Shown here: piece by piece, positions 36,224 to 47,523 of the stretch
Numbering within the stretch: position 1 is the first letter of the stretch
How the letters are laid out: each line of letters begins with the position of its first letter
DNA from: Capillidium heterosporum
Taxonomy: Eukaryota > Entomophthoromycota > Entomophthoromycetes > Entomophthorales > Capillidiaceae
DNA length: 64,000 bases
NCBI GenBank assembly: GCA_016630905.1
Contig: WBMQ01000009.1
Coordinates: 868,001 to 932,000, forward strand
Direction of reading: 5' to 3'
The notes under the pieces: model-generated
Told to the model about the DNA's origin: nothing
The model's database searches: none
What the model saw: only the letters and a program-made list of their open reading frames with translations
Translations under genes and position numbers: made by a program

Positions 36224-36744
36224 TTGAGATTAAAATTCAGTTTAGAAAAGTGCAATTGATAAATTGACTTTTAGTTTAAACTTTCTAGCAGCTATGTATT
36301 TTTAAATGTATACGAGCTTATGTTTTTCAAACCTGTTGAGAATTTCCAATACATCAATAAAGCTTTACATATACACTTGTCTTTATATACGTCTCTACTT
36401 CATATGCCAAACTAGTACTTGATGCCATCTATTGAAACCATAACAGCATAGATGCTGTCCATTTCTATTTTATAGGCTGATCTACCTATATACCAACTTA
36501 AATCTATCGGTCTACCTACTTTTATCTAAAACCTTCCAGACCTCCCAAGTAAGCCCGACATCATATAAACGTTTATAATCACGGATAAAATTTCCATTTC
36601 CCTTTCAAAAAATCCACTTTCTAAGCCAATCAAATTGAAACTGATGTAAGCCCTTTCAACTTGAATCCAAATTTCAAATTGTTATTCAACTTTTTTATAA
36701 AGCAACAACACTCCAAATTTTGTAAATTTACATCTCTATAAATT
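36224..36744. other. Intergenic between VPS2 and ERV14
   Basis: AATAAAGC at about 36356 may direct VPS2 polyadenylation; the right end is the pyrimidine-rich leader of ERV14. Confidence 0.5.
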
Positions 36745-37387
36745 ATGGTTTCAATCGGCACTATATACCTCTTTGAGTTAGCTTTGGATATAGGTCTCTT
36801 CGTCAACGTACTTTTTATGGTAACATTTGTTTAAGATTTTAATTTGGCTAATTTGGGCTTATTCGTATAAAGCTTATGTACATAACTGATGTAGAGTCCG
36901 ATTACATCAACCCTATTGACTGCTGTAAAGATTTAAACAAAGTAATTAGCTTTTCTTGCTTATAAATACTAATTTTGTTAAATATTAAGTACGTCCAACC
37001 GGAACTAGCTTTACAGTTCCTACTAACTCTGTTCAGCTTCTTTACGAGATCCTGGTTAACTATTATTTTAATCCTACCCATCACCGCTTACAACACCTAC
37101 CGGTAAGTTTAAATTCATATATGTTTTGTTTGAATAGTACATTTTTAAGGCAATGAATTGAATTCTTTATTAGAATTGTAACTGGCAACCATATCTACGA
37201 CCCAACTCAAATTTACCGGGAGTTGAACAAGCACAAGACCGAATACTTTACCAAATTGGCTTTCTACCTGTTGGCCCTATTTTACTTCCTCTTCCGGTAT
37301 TATTTTTATGTTTTTATGTCTACTAACCTATTTATTTTTATAAAACGAAATAGTGCCATCCTCAGTTTCGTAGATGAGAAGGCTTAA
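36745..37387 (+). CDS. ERV14: Cornichon / Erv14 ER cargo receptor, 137 aa
   Basis: COPII cargo receptor that escorts membrane proteins out of the ER. Five short exons: 36745-36819, 36873-36941, 36990-37102, 37174-37296 and 37354-37387. Introns are 48-71 nt, which is why no long open frame exists here. The spliced product has the family signature: an N-terminal hydrophobic helix (IYLFELALDIGLFVNVLFM), then the hallmark DVESDYINPIDCCKDLN, then PELALQFLLTLFSFF, AYNTYR, the conserved GNHIYDPTQIYRELNKHKTE and a final hydrophobic segment. Length equals yeast Erv14 (138 aa). All splice phases agree. Three membrane-associated segments are expected. Confidence 0.93.
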
Positions 37388-40087
37388 GTGAAAGATCGTA
37401 GATAGTTAACTTTTCTATTTGTTTATAAAAAGGTTTAAACGTATTTTATATATCTCTTTTATTCTGTTGATAAGTCATTTAGCATTTGTTCTTTTGAAAT
37501 TGGATACTAACTACTTTATCATTTAATTTCACTTTAACTTTATGTTAGCTAGGAAGTTTTTGTAGTATTGTATTTATAATACTAAAGTTGTGACAAAATT
37601 AATATAGTCAGCTAGAATAAGGCTGATGTCTACAAGTTTACATTCAGATAAGATCTATATAGAATGTTTGAACAAAAATTGGCATGCTTACAAAATGTAT
37701 GTTCTATTTTTAATGTGCTTGGACCAATTATTTCTTCACACTGGTGCACTCGGAAGTACACAACATATTTTAGAATCCCACCTTAGTAAGTGAGATATGA
37801 AGGATTCACTGAAGCGAAATGCTAGTTCGTTACGATCGCTTTTACAAATCCTCGAGAAGCAGGATCAAATCTTAGTTGAAATCCTATTTTTAAGCCATCA
37901 GAAACTTTGTTAGAGCTAGATGCAATTCCAAATAAAGCTATAATCCGAATCAATATTTTCAGTGATGGATTTCGTTCTAAATAGCGAAACTCATTATAAA
38001 AAGTAACAAAGGCCATCCAAAAAGTTGGCTATAAGACTTTTGAATTTACCAATCGTTGCTATAGTACCAGTATGTTACCTTTAATTTAGATCTATCTCTA
38101 AAGATGAGATATCCCAAAAGGTAGGGGTCGATGATCCTTCCATCAATGAAAGATCGCCCACCTACAGAAGTCTACCTAACTTGAATGCTCTAAGTAGCTC
38201 CCAAGTCGAGAAGCTTAATGTCCTGTGAAAACAACGCTTAGAAGCTACAGAACCTGTGTTGACTGCCGACCAGCGCCTTTGAGCTAGGTGACAAAAGGTA
38301 AAATGGCCGAAAGTTACATACACTAGCATTTTAAGATCGTGCTGAGGTATTTCGACCTTGTAAACAAGAGACTTTTAATTTGGCAAAGGATCACCGAGCC
38401 GACCTGCACAGAAACTATAAACACTTCCAATAATAATGATTAAGAACAAGGAAAAGATAATTTAGCAGCAATCCATAACGAGGATCAGTGGTAGGCCCAG
38501 TGAATAAGCATCTAAATCACTGCACTTAGAAAAGTCTAAGAAGGTAGCCGAAGTCTTTGATAAATAAAGTGAGATGTAGGCGCCATTTCGCTCCAACTGT
38601 CTTTAATTTGATTTCATATAAAGGCCTATTTCTATTTTACATTTATTTATATACCTTCCACCTACAATAAAGGTTGGATTACAATTCCAAATAATCACAA
38701 TACCTACATCCTGTAGCGTACATTTTAGCTTTTTTACATACAAATTTGTAATTTTGCAGGTTAGACAGGTAGCTAAGGCCTTTAAGCTCTCCTCACTAGA
38801 AACTAGGCAGTGTTGCAGCAAACTTCAAAGCTAAGCCTTTTAAACTTCTCAACGTTCATTTTGATTTAAAAAGCGCTGTACTACTACTTAGTATACTTTA
38901 TTTAATGGCAGTACTATACATTTAAATAGCTTTACTCTCAATCGACTATTGATGTTCGTAGTCAGACCTATTAGAAGCTTTTAGTATCGATAGGCGAGAG
39001 ATAGCTTGGTTACCAGCTGCAAACTTCTAATCTATTGATATTTTCACTCTGAAAAAAGACTGAGGTAACTTATTGGTGAAATTGGTACGGTACATTGACT
39101 TGTATAAACTCTCCCTTCTCAACTCAAATAATTAAAGCAACGCTTACAATTAAATCAGAGCCACATTAGTTAAAGAATCCATCCCAATTCACAGTACTAT
39201 CACTTTGTCGGCAAATTTTTTGGTAGGAACTATGCACGACATGGATTTAGTGCCCATCCTTAAGGTATCAAAGTTAGTTCATTTCGCTTATATTTTGGTG
39301 ATAATGTAGACTACACTTAAGTTTGAGATAGAGCATCTCTGTCAACACTACTTATTTATTAGGAGGGTCTGATATATTAGCAACATGTAGCTCTGTTGTA
39401 AGACTGTGCTACATTACAATGCTCAAGCTAATCTCACATCATGGGGATCTAATAGATTTTGTTTATATACTTTGTCAACTTATCGATACCATGTTAGCGT
39501 ACATCAGTTTTAGGAAGGAAATTAGCATCATAGCTCAAATTTAGCAACATCCGCTCAATTGAACGTTTAGTTTATTAAAACACACATTCAACATCACTTT
39601 TAACCTCGACTTTGACATCTTCGGCAGGTCAAATATAACCAACGATTTTACCTAGGTTTTCGCAATACTAATTTAAACATGACGAACATGATTGACCAAA
39701 TTGGAAAAGGTCCAAGTTTAGCCAGACTCTGCATCTAAAGTCAAGCGAGAGAATGACTTTAGTTATAGGGATGTGAAGTAAAGTGAAATTTAAACTCATT
39801 GGGAGGATGTGAAGGAATTGTGGTATCTAAATACTACCTTGATTATGTATATAATTACAATAGTGAATGCTTATCTGTTTTTATTAGCTAATATGTGATT
39901 TTTGATAACTTTTAATTTCAAAGGAAGTCAGCCTATATTAAAATTAACTTTGATATTTGATAAACTAAATCAACAAGACTGAATAATAGAGATAACACTC
40001 AATAAAATATAAACATACTGATTCTTATTTAAAAGTATATCTTTAATTGCTAACTTTTAATGTATTAACCAGCTTTAAAATTTGTTG
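37388..40087. other. Long intergenic region with coding-like debris
   Basis: No intact gene. At 38080-38560 the plus strand has GC-richer, protein-like fragments (ATEPVLTADQRL, FKIVLRYFDLVNKRLLIWQR) broken by stops. At about 39210-39290 the fragment GTMHDMDLVPIL resembles the HDxDLxPxL segment of histidine acid phosphatases. Both look like dead gene remains, but neither identification is firm. Confidence 0.35.
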
Positions 40088-41179
40088 TTACAAGTTGAGT
40101 TGACCCATGAACTGTGGTGGATATCGATCACCTTTAACCCCACATTCCTTAACTAAAGTGCGGAGCTGCTGATTTTCTTCCTCAGTAATGTGGATATTGA
40201 CTGAAGCGATATTTTCCTCCAAGTAATGAAGTCGCTTGGTACCAGGAATAGGGATGAAGTCATCACCCTAGACTTTATAAGTAAATTATATTTGATGAAA
40301 ATTACCTGAGAAAGCACCCAGCTGATGCAGAGCTGAGAAGCTTTGACATTTTTGGATCTAGCCAGCTCGTTCAACTTCTCAACCAATTTCAAATTGTGAT
40401 CCAAGTTCTCCCCAGTCATTTTGGGCTGCATGATCTTACGAGAGTCATTGGACTCCAGCTTGTTGATCTCTAGCTTTCCAGTTAAAAAACCACGACCTAA
40501 GGGAGAGTAGGCGACAATGGCAACCCCAAGTTCACGGCAAGCTGCCAACAGTCCATTTGTTTCGATAAAAGTCTCCCAAGGGCTGAACTCTACTTCAACG
40601 GCCGAGATAGGATGAATCTTGTAAGCTTTTCTCAGCGTATTGGCGCTACATTCCGACAATCCAACATACCTAATCTTACCTTGTTGGACCAGCTCCTTCA
40701 ATGCGCCCATAGTCTCTTCGATGGGGACTTTAGGGTCGATACGGGTTTGATAGTAAAGATCGATGTAGTCGACACCAAATCGGTCCAGACTGGCTTGGCA
40801 GGCATTGAGTATATGCTCGCGGTCACCACGGATACCGTACGCTTTGGTCTGGGGGTCCCTAGTCAATCCGGTTTTGGTACACAAAAAGACTTCATCGCGT
40901 CGCTCCTTCAAGACTTTGCCCAATAAAGTTTCATTGTCTCCAAATCCGTAAAAGTCCTACGCTCGTTAGTAAATCGATATAAAATTAAATATTTACAGCA
41001 GTATCCCAGAAATTACATCCCAGGTCCAGGGCTCGATTCAAAACCCTAATACTCTCTTCTTCGTTAGCTGACCCATAGTTACCACTCATACCCATACACC
41101 CTAGTCCAATACAGGAGACTTGAGGACCATTTTTACCTAATTGACGAGTTTTCAAAACACTTTGTTTGGTAGGTGACAT
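40088..41179 (-). CDS. Aldo-keto reductase, YakC-like, copy D, catalytic His replaced by Thr (337 aa)
   Basis: Three exons (40997-41179, 40306-40956, 40088-40267) joined over introns of 40 and 38 nt at the same positions as in copy A. The first splice forms DTADFY, giving Asp59 and Tyr64; Lys89 (CTKTGL) is present. The fourth tetrad residue, His132 in the other intact copies (YYQH), is Thr here: codons CAA ACC CGT read YYQTR, two base changes from His. The NADP loop [11 protein letters not shown] is intact and the frame is clean over 337 codons, so the gene is under constraint or recently altered. Exon 3, intron 2 and the end of exon 2 are nearly identical to copy E. Reduced or changed activity is expected, as this His orients the substrate carbonyl. 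Confidence 0.92.
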
Positions 41180-41250
41180 TGTTGATTTATATTTCCTCAA
41201 ACTCTATCTTTTGGGTAGGTATATATACCCTAAAGGTAGTATGCATTAAC

Positions 41251-41274
41251 GTAAACTTAGCTCACAAGCCCACT
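41251..41274 (-). promoter_or_regulatory. Conserved upstream element of AKR copy D
   Basis: A 24-nt block (plus strand GTAAACTTAG then CTCACAAGCCCACT), 72 nt from the ATG, matches the block at 49553-49576 before copy E with one mismatch, and at the same distance. A TATATATA run lies between it and the start (about 41219-41227). It is probably a regulator-binding site duplicated with the gene. Confidence 0.55.
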
Positions 41275-41739
41275 ACAGGATTTTCAATAGTATCTTACTC
41301 ATCGTCGGACTTTGATTTTATTGTATTTTTGAATGTTAAGCTATATACAGATGGATATTAATCTGGTCGGGATTATCTTGCCGATATAACTCTTCAGAAT
41401 TTACAGATAAAATTTTATTGGAATTTGTAAGAAACATCCAAGTTTTTGAATGCTGTAGAGTTCGAGAACTAAGACAAAATACTTAATACTGGTAGACTCA
41501 ATATTAGTATCAGTATTTCTGCAGGGCTGAAGTTTCAGAGCCTGTTCACATTTTAGAAAATGCATTATTTTCTTTGGATAGGAGTATAATCATAGTAAAA
41601 ATAAATGGGACCTAAATTTCGATGATGTAAAATCCAACCTGAAATGATGTAGCCAACTATGATATAACATAAATTTTGAAGATAAATAAATGGGATGATG
41701 GAAACAGAAAATGAAGTGATACAAAAATAACTTGCCACA

Positions 41740-41800
41740 TGCAATGCAGCCTGAGTTTTCAAAATGAGATCATAAATTCGTGGAAAAAATAGTTCCCATT
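41740..41800 (+). repeat. Inner, best-conserved part of left TIR (Tc1-like element)
   Basis: Pairs with 43896-43954. Shared core blocks are TGCAATGCAG, AATGAGATCATAAATT and GGAAAAA(A)TAGTTCCCATT. Confidence 0.8.
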
Positions 41801-42457
41801 CTTTAGAGCCATATTGTTCTATATGAAATTCATCACTAATACTAAATTACTATTTTTTCTTATAAAATATTGTGAATTTTGCTCACTTAATTCAGAACAG
41901 TTGACCTAAACCACCTTTGTTTATATATACTTTATATCTGAGTATAATTTTTTTCTAAATAAAAGCATATTTTAATTCCAAACGATGGCATTTATATCAA
42001 TTCAATATAAATCGTCTTCGAACTCTTGTAGCAGCATGTTACTCAAATTCATTATCTGGGATAGTGACGCTATAAGTTAAGAGCCTCAAGTTCTTTTAAA
42101 ATAGAAGCTATTGTGAAGTAGTTGACGAAACATTTATTGTAGTTGGAATAGTAAGTGGGTCTTATTTAGTTTGCTACTCAACTTTAGACTTGTTGAATGT
42201 GCCTACTTAAGTGAAGTTTAGGATAGGGTTTGGAGAATTGGGTTGAAGGTAATGTTGTGTTAGAGGCCAAAGTTTTGAGATTGTAAATGGTTTTAATTAG
42301 TTGGTGTAGGTTAAGAGCCACTTTAGTTCTATCGTGTTGGTAAAGCTTATAAAGTATTACTTGAAATAATAGTCGGTAATGGATTAGACTATGTTTAGTT
42401 GAAATTTAAAAGTGGAGTACAAACTTCAATTTGAATACGAAAATAGATGGAATAAAT

Positions 42458-43793
42458 TTAAGATAGAATGTTGCCGGTTATAGCTTGCTTATCAAGGCAG
42501 GCTTGTTGATGAGACTCTGTTTTAAGGATCCAATTGGTAACGTTATTGCTAGCTACATGTTCACAAAACCCTTCGTGGATGGCTAAATTGAACTCAGGCC
42601 TAGTTCTAAATGGTGCATCAGCGACATAGTCCTTCACTGAATTGAATAAATGTTCAACGGGATTCAAAAATGGAGAAAATGGGGGTAAGAAAAGGTATTT
42701 GATATCCTTTTTTTTAAATGCTCGGAGTAAGTCACCTTCTTTGAATGCTTTTATATGTATTGAGGCATTGTCGAGAATAATCAATCCACCTATAAAAAGC
42801 TGATATTCTCCATGAAAAATTCGTAAATTTGGACATATGTATTGGATTCTACGCCGGTACCACTTTCGTTGATATACTTTGTTACATATTCACCTGACTG
42901 AGATATTCCAGCTATTACATTTATTGCTTTAACCTTTTATTGTTTAAGTGCCGAAGCTCTATTACCTGTTTGTGCCCAACCATGGCTACATGTTAGATTT
43001 ATATTGAAGCTCGACTCGTCCATATAAAACTTCTTCCTACCTTGAAAATTATTTAAAGCCGAAATGTGATTTTTCCTAATATAAGAGCTAAGAAGTTATA
43101 ATATGGTAAAGGTACCTCTTTATTACTGTACTTGGTTTATTCCGATGCACTGGAATTTTGGTTGTAACTTTTCAAGTTATTTGATAATGTCTTTTCACAA
43201 ACATCAACACTTGCTACCTTAAATATTCTTCAAAGTTTTGAGTTTTGTAGTAGATTTCATCTTCAATATATACAAGCAGTATCCAATGTCTTCGTCGGTT
43301 AACATCCTATTTCGACCTCTATTATCTTCAAAAACCTCGCCTTGCTGTAGCTTTCCGGCTCGATCTACTATTCTGAATATAGTTGATGAGGCAATATTGT
43401 TGTATTTAGCTCGAAGGTCATTGATCTTGAACTTTTTTGAATGATAGTCCTGAACTAACATCATCCAAATGATGCTTGATACCATCTCCCTCCTCGCTCC
43501 CACACATAAAGTTATTGGCGAACTTAGGATTTTTGTAATAGTGATTTATACCACTCAACGTATTTTCGATAGCTTCCTTCTTCTGAATATCGATACTATC
43601 CTAGTTGAAGCTTCTCCATTTCGGCATCATTTTCATTGAGTTTGGTTTTATAGTCAAGTAACTTCAAGTTGAGCTCATCTTTATTGAAGTTTAAATCCAA
43701 ACACCCTTCAGGAAGAACCTCACTATCCTTTCCGTACATTACTTTAGTGCTACTGTTATTTGGACTTAAAGGCTCGTTGTTGTTAACATTCAT
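42458..43793 (-). pseudogene. DDE_3-type transposase, inactivated
   Basis: Would be a DDE transposase of the Tc1/IS630 group. N-terminal pieces: a Glu/Asn-rich start from 43793 (MNVNNNEPLSPNNSS), then a helix-turn-helix region at about 43503-43380 (KINDLRAKYNNIASSTIFRI). The catalytic core is readable: FYMDESSFNI (first Asp), LIILDNASIHIKAF (second Asp) and PPFSPFLNPVEHLFN (Glu). The frame is closed by several stops, for example after MEKLQLG, within the central part (ASALKQ-stop-KVKAINV) and just before the second Asp (SFL-stop-VDLI). All three acids survive but the gene is dead unless unusual splicing removes the stops. Confidence 0.85.
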
Positions 43794-43895
43794 TGTTGAA
43801 ATTATATATATTGGCTGAGCTTTCCTTTATCGCAGTTTTACTCATAAAATTTCAAAATTTAAAGTATTTTGCTCTAGCAAGCCTTTATATTTGAA

Positions 43896-43954
43896 AATGG
43901 GAACTATTTTTCCCAAATTTATGATCTCATTCTCCAATTTCAACCTGCATTGCA
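43896..43954 (-). repeat. Inner, best-conserved part of right TIR (Tc1-like element)
   Basis: Inverted partner of 41740-41800, with two small indels between the arms. Confidence 0.8.
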
Positions 43955-44378
43955 GACTATGATTTAATTCTAGAACACTTCGTTTTCTCTTTACACTGTC
44001 CCATTTTTATATTCTAAAAGTTGATGTCTAATTACAACATGTTAGATTCAAACATTATGATGCAATTGAATTTCTAAAACAACGCCATTTATTTTTACAA
44101 TAGAATTAAGAAATAATTTATCGGTAAATACATAATTACTCAGTTTTGTATGTAGAACAATACATAATTTGTAAATGAGCTGATAATCACTCAACTAACG
44201 GCCTATTTGATATTTAATAGGAAACTGTGCTATAAGTTTAATACTACTTAATTACTCAGTTTAATAATACTTCATCCTATATCTAAGTAGATTGCAGATT
44301 ACTAGTAGGTACCTAAACAAAGCTTGTAAAATTCTGTACACTACGTAGTTGATACCTTATTGTATATAAGCCTATATT

Positions 44379-45169
44379 TGTGTAATAGCTGCATTTAAAT
44401 AAATTAGCCAATTTGTATAAATTACTTTACTACAAAGCTACTTGGTAACTGCATAATAGGTTGAATAGTCTGCAATCATTTATTGAGTACACAAAAATCA
44501 AATGCCTTTTAATTACCTAGTAACTGCATAATAGATTGAGAAACCTAGTAATTACTATAGCGACTACGCAATTACTAGATGACTACCTAATTAACATAGT
44601 TTCCAGCTAATACTTTACAGATACCATATATCTTAATTTCCAACTATTTATATGAACTATACTAATAAATTCCCCTATTCGACAGCCTTCATATTCTGTA
44701 TAGAACTTTTCATTTGGTTCAGTAGATCCTGAGAACCGACTCCTGGTATTTTATACAGGCTGGGAATCTATAAACTCAAAGTTGGAGCTTACTGAAGCTG
44801 CAGACACTTCGATTTCAAAACTATGGATATATCTCGAGATCCAGTTATCTAATTTTGATAAAATAAAGTGCATTTCGCATAACTTTTATATATATAGTTT
44901 TACAAAGTTTTAAGTTGATTGAGACACTTTTGTGCTTCCGATTTACTATGTCTACTTATACAGTTTTCAAAACTTTATATATGTGCTCTACTAATCTGTA
45001 GCTTTCAGAATTGATAATCTATATCTTATATCGTGGCCTAAATACTGGACTGCTGTCTTTAGTAGCTTTTAAAAAAATATATTAAAGGCTTTTTATTACC
45101 AAAGTTCATATTGTTTCAAGCCTAATCAAAGGCTGAACTACCTATATATCAACAAATTCTAATCTAATG
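44379..45169 (+). repeat. Left long TIR, 791 bp
   Basis: Inverted copy of 46714-47523, differing by a few substitutions and one 19-nt length difference. Confidence 0.88.
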
Positions 45170-45211
45170 AAAATAATATAAATCTAGTATATAAAACTTT
45201 TATTATTATTC

Positions 45212-46592
45212 CTATGCTAAATCATCATTATCTTCTACATGCGTATTCCAAGGAACTGTACTATGTTTTAAAGCCTTTCTTTTCTTATATGCTTCCCTTT
45301 GTACCAATAGTTTTGCTTCCTTAGCCTCACCTTCAGCATATACTAAGTTTTTATATTGAATATGATACTCTCCATCATTGTTCTTAAGTGGATACTTAGT
45401 AATATGAAAGTTGGTTAAGGCCAATCCCAATCGAAAATATGTATCATATCTATTTCGATCAAATTTATAAGGATGTGCAAGAATAGACCACAATTTCTTT
45501 AATCGTCCAAAGTAATTCTCCACAATAATCCTATCAATTGATATCTTAACATTGGTTGTAGCTTGATTCTTTGTTAGCCTACGAAGTGGTGGGTTTTTTG
45601 TTGGAATAACTGCTCTAACGTTATGAACACCAATATAACCTTTGTCAAGTAAAATTCCCCATTTAGTTGGAAACTCCATAGTACTTGAATCGAAATCTTC
45701 AATATCATGCTCATCTTCATGCTTAAGAGAATTTGCAAGATGGAAATCGATGTTATTGTTGAATATAACTAAATCAGACTGCTTTCCTATATCACTAGCT
45801 GTACATCCAATTGCAAATCCATTTGGTAAGACAGATACTTCAGTTTTAAAGCCATGGACGCTTGTGCTTAGAACTGTAATAATCGCTACTATATGACTTA
45901 TCACCTGAAGGCCGATTTGCATGTTGAAAGGTAACATCAGTAGCATAGCGGCAAAATGGATAGTTCTCAAAAGTTGCTTTGTTCTCCTTTAAATACTTCA
46001 TAGTAAATTTAGTATTAAACTTACTAACATACTTATCGTATAAATAAGGAGTTAGTATTGCAATAAAGTTCCAAACCAATCTTTGAAAAGTTTCTGGTCT
46101 GATCCCAAAAGTAATGCTTACATTGTCCCATCCTAATCCTGCTTCTACAAAGCACAAGGCCATGAAGAAAACATCCTTTGCAGTAGCTCGAGTCTTGTTC
46201 CCTCTACCAATATTCCAATTTGAGATAATGTGGTTTGAACAGCTAGCCCAGAGTATATCGAATTCATACCATGTAAAATTAGAAAGCTCTTCAACTGACT
46301 TATTACCATTAGCTTGAATTATGGCATGTAGATAAGGAGTAGGGTCTTCAATATCTTCGTCTGAATCAGGATGAGTAAGTGTAATAGGCTGCTTTAAAAT
46401 TCGATCCTGCTTCTCTTGTTGAGCTAAAAGTAACTCTTGAACTGATTGTCTAAGAACGCTGTTGCTAACTGGGTTACTACTAGCAATGCTAACTTCGTTT
46501 TCGACATTGGTGGTATTCTTGGAAGTATTCTTAGAGACAGATTTGGAAGTATTTTTAGAGATGGACTTGGAGGTATTCTTAGTGTTAGGCAT
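45212..46592 (-). pseudogene. DDE_Tnp_4-like transposase with a single +1 frame break
   Basis: Starts MPNTKNTSKSISKNTSKS, a low-complexity repeated NTSKS tail, at 46592. The middle holds a helical N-terminal domain (TWYEFDILWASCSNHIISNW, RATAKDVFFMALCFVE). The catalytic core starts CRYATDVTFQ (Asp), continues SKHK and, after the break, HGFKTEVSVLPNG, then ILLDKGYIG (second Asp) and DRIIVENYFGRLKKLW (Glu). An extra C at about 45860, between KHK and VHGFK, shifts the frame by one, so the product is cut into two overlapping frames, 46592-45846 and 45970-45212. All three acids and the rest of the sequence are intact, so the inactivation is recent, or is a sequence error. Joined length is about 458 aa. 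Confidence 0.85.
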
Positions 46593-46713
46593 TTTGTTAA
46601 AATTTTAAACAGCCTTAATCAATTGTAAAATGCAAAGGTTTATATAGCACACTAAATTTAAGGCTTTTAATTAATATGTATTTATATATATATGGTGCTT
46701 TTTGCATTATTCG

Positions 46714-47523
46714 CATTGGGTTAGAATTTGTTAGTATATAGGTAGTTCAGCCTTTGATTAGGCTTGAAACAATATGAACTTTGGTAATAAAAAGCCTTTA
46801 ATATATTTTTTTAAAAGCTACTAAAGACAGCAGTCCAGTATTTAGGCCACGATATAAGATATAGATTATCAATTCTGAAAGCTACAGATTAGTAGAGCAC
46901 ATATATAAAGTTTTGAAAACTGTATAAGTAGACATAGTAAATCGGAAGCACAAAAGTGTCTCAATCAACTTAAAACTTTGTAAAACTATATATATAAAAG
47001 TTATGCGAAATGCACTTTATTTTATCAAAATTAGATAACTGGATCTCGAGATATATCCATAGTTTTGAAATCGAAGTGTCTGCAGCTTCAGTAAGCTCCA
47101 ACTTTGAGTTTATAGATTCCCAGCCTGTATAAAATACCAGGAGTCGGTTCTCAGGATCTACTGAACCAAATGAAAAGTTCTATACAGAATATGAAGGCTG
47201 TCGAATAGGGGAATTCATTAGTATAGTTCATATAAATAGTTGGAAATTAAGATATATGGTATCTGTAAAGTATTAGCTGGAAACTATGTTAATTAGGTAG
47301 TCATCTAGTAATTAGGTAGCCATCTAGTAATTGCGTAGTCGCTATAGTAATTACTAGGTTTCTCAATCTATTATGCAGTTACTAGGTAATTAAAAGGCAT
47401 TTGATTTTTGTGTACTCAATAAATGATTGCAGACTATTCAACCTATTATGCAGTTACCAAGTAGCTTTGTAGTAAAGTAATTTATACAAATTGGCTAATT
47501 TATTTAAATGCAGCTATTACACA
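46714..47523 (-). repeat. Right long TIR, 810 bp
   Basis: Inverted copy of the left arm plus one extra 19-nt tandem unit (AGGTAGCCATCTAGTAATT type) at about 47294-47332. Confidence 0.88.

Larger units (their letters stand above)
41592..44103. mobile_element. Tc1/mariner-IS630-like DNA transposon, decayed
   Basis: About 2.5 kb with imperfect terminal inverted repeats that can be followed for some 200 bp. The outermost match is TAGTAAAAATAAATGG (41593) with its complement ending at 44102. The best-kept part is 41740-41800 against 43896-43954 (TGCAATGCAG, ATGAGATCATAAATT, AATAGTTCCCATT). It carries one transposase gene on the minus strand. TA dinucleotides lie at both presumed ends, as expected for this superfamily, but the exact termini are uncertain because the arms have diverged. 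Confidence 0.75.
44379..47523. mobile_element. DDE_Tnp_4-type DNA transposon with about 0.8-kb terminal inverted repeats
   Basis: A 3.15-kb unit. The two ends are inverted copies of each other over about 790 bp: left arm 44379-45169, right arm 46714-47523. Between them lies a single minus-strand transposase (45212-46592) of the PIF/Harbinger-ISL2EU kind. The arms contain several short TAATTACTAG-like motifs that may be transposase-binding sites. The first outer bases are TGTGTAATAGCTGC. No clear target-site duplication is visible, so the true tips could lie slightly further out. The left end sits only 275 bp from the Tc1-like element. Confidence 0.85.

Noticed and set aside
38080-38560. Protein-like fragments on the plus strand
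   Set aside because: Too broken and too short to assign; may be an old gene relic but could be chance.
39190-39330. Possible histidine acid phosphatase relic (MHDMDLVPIL)
   Set aside because: Only about ten residues match the family pattern and no other phosphatase block (RHGxRxP) is visible nearby, so it is not called as a pseudogene.
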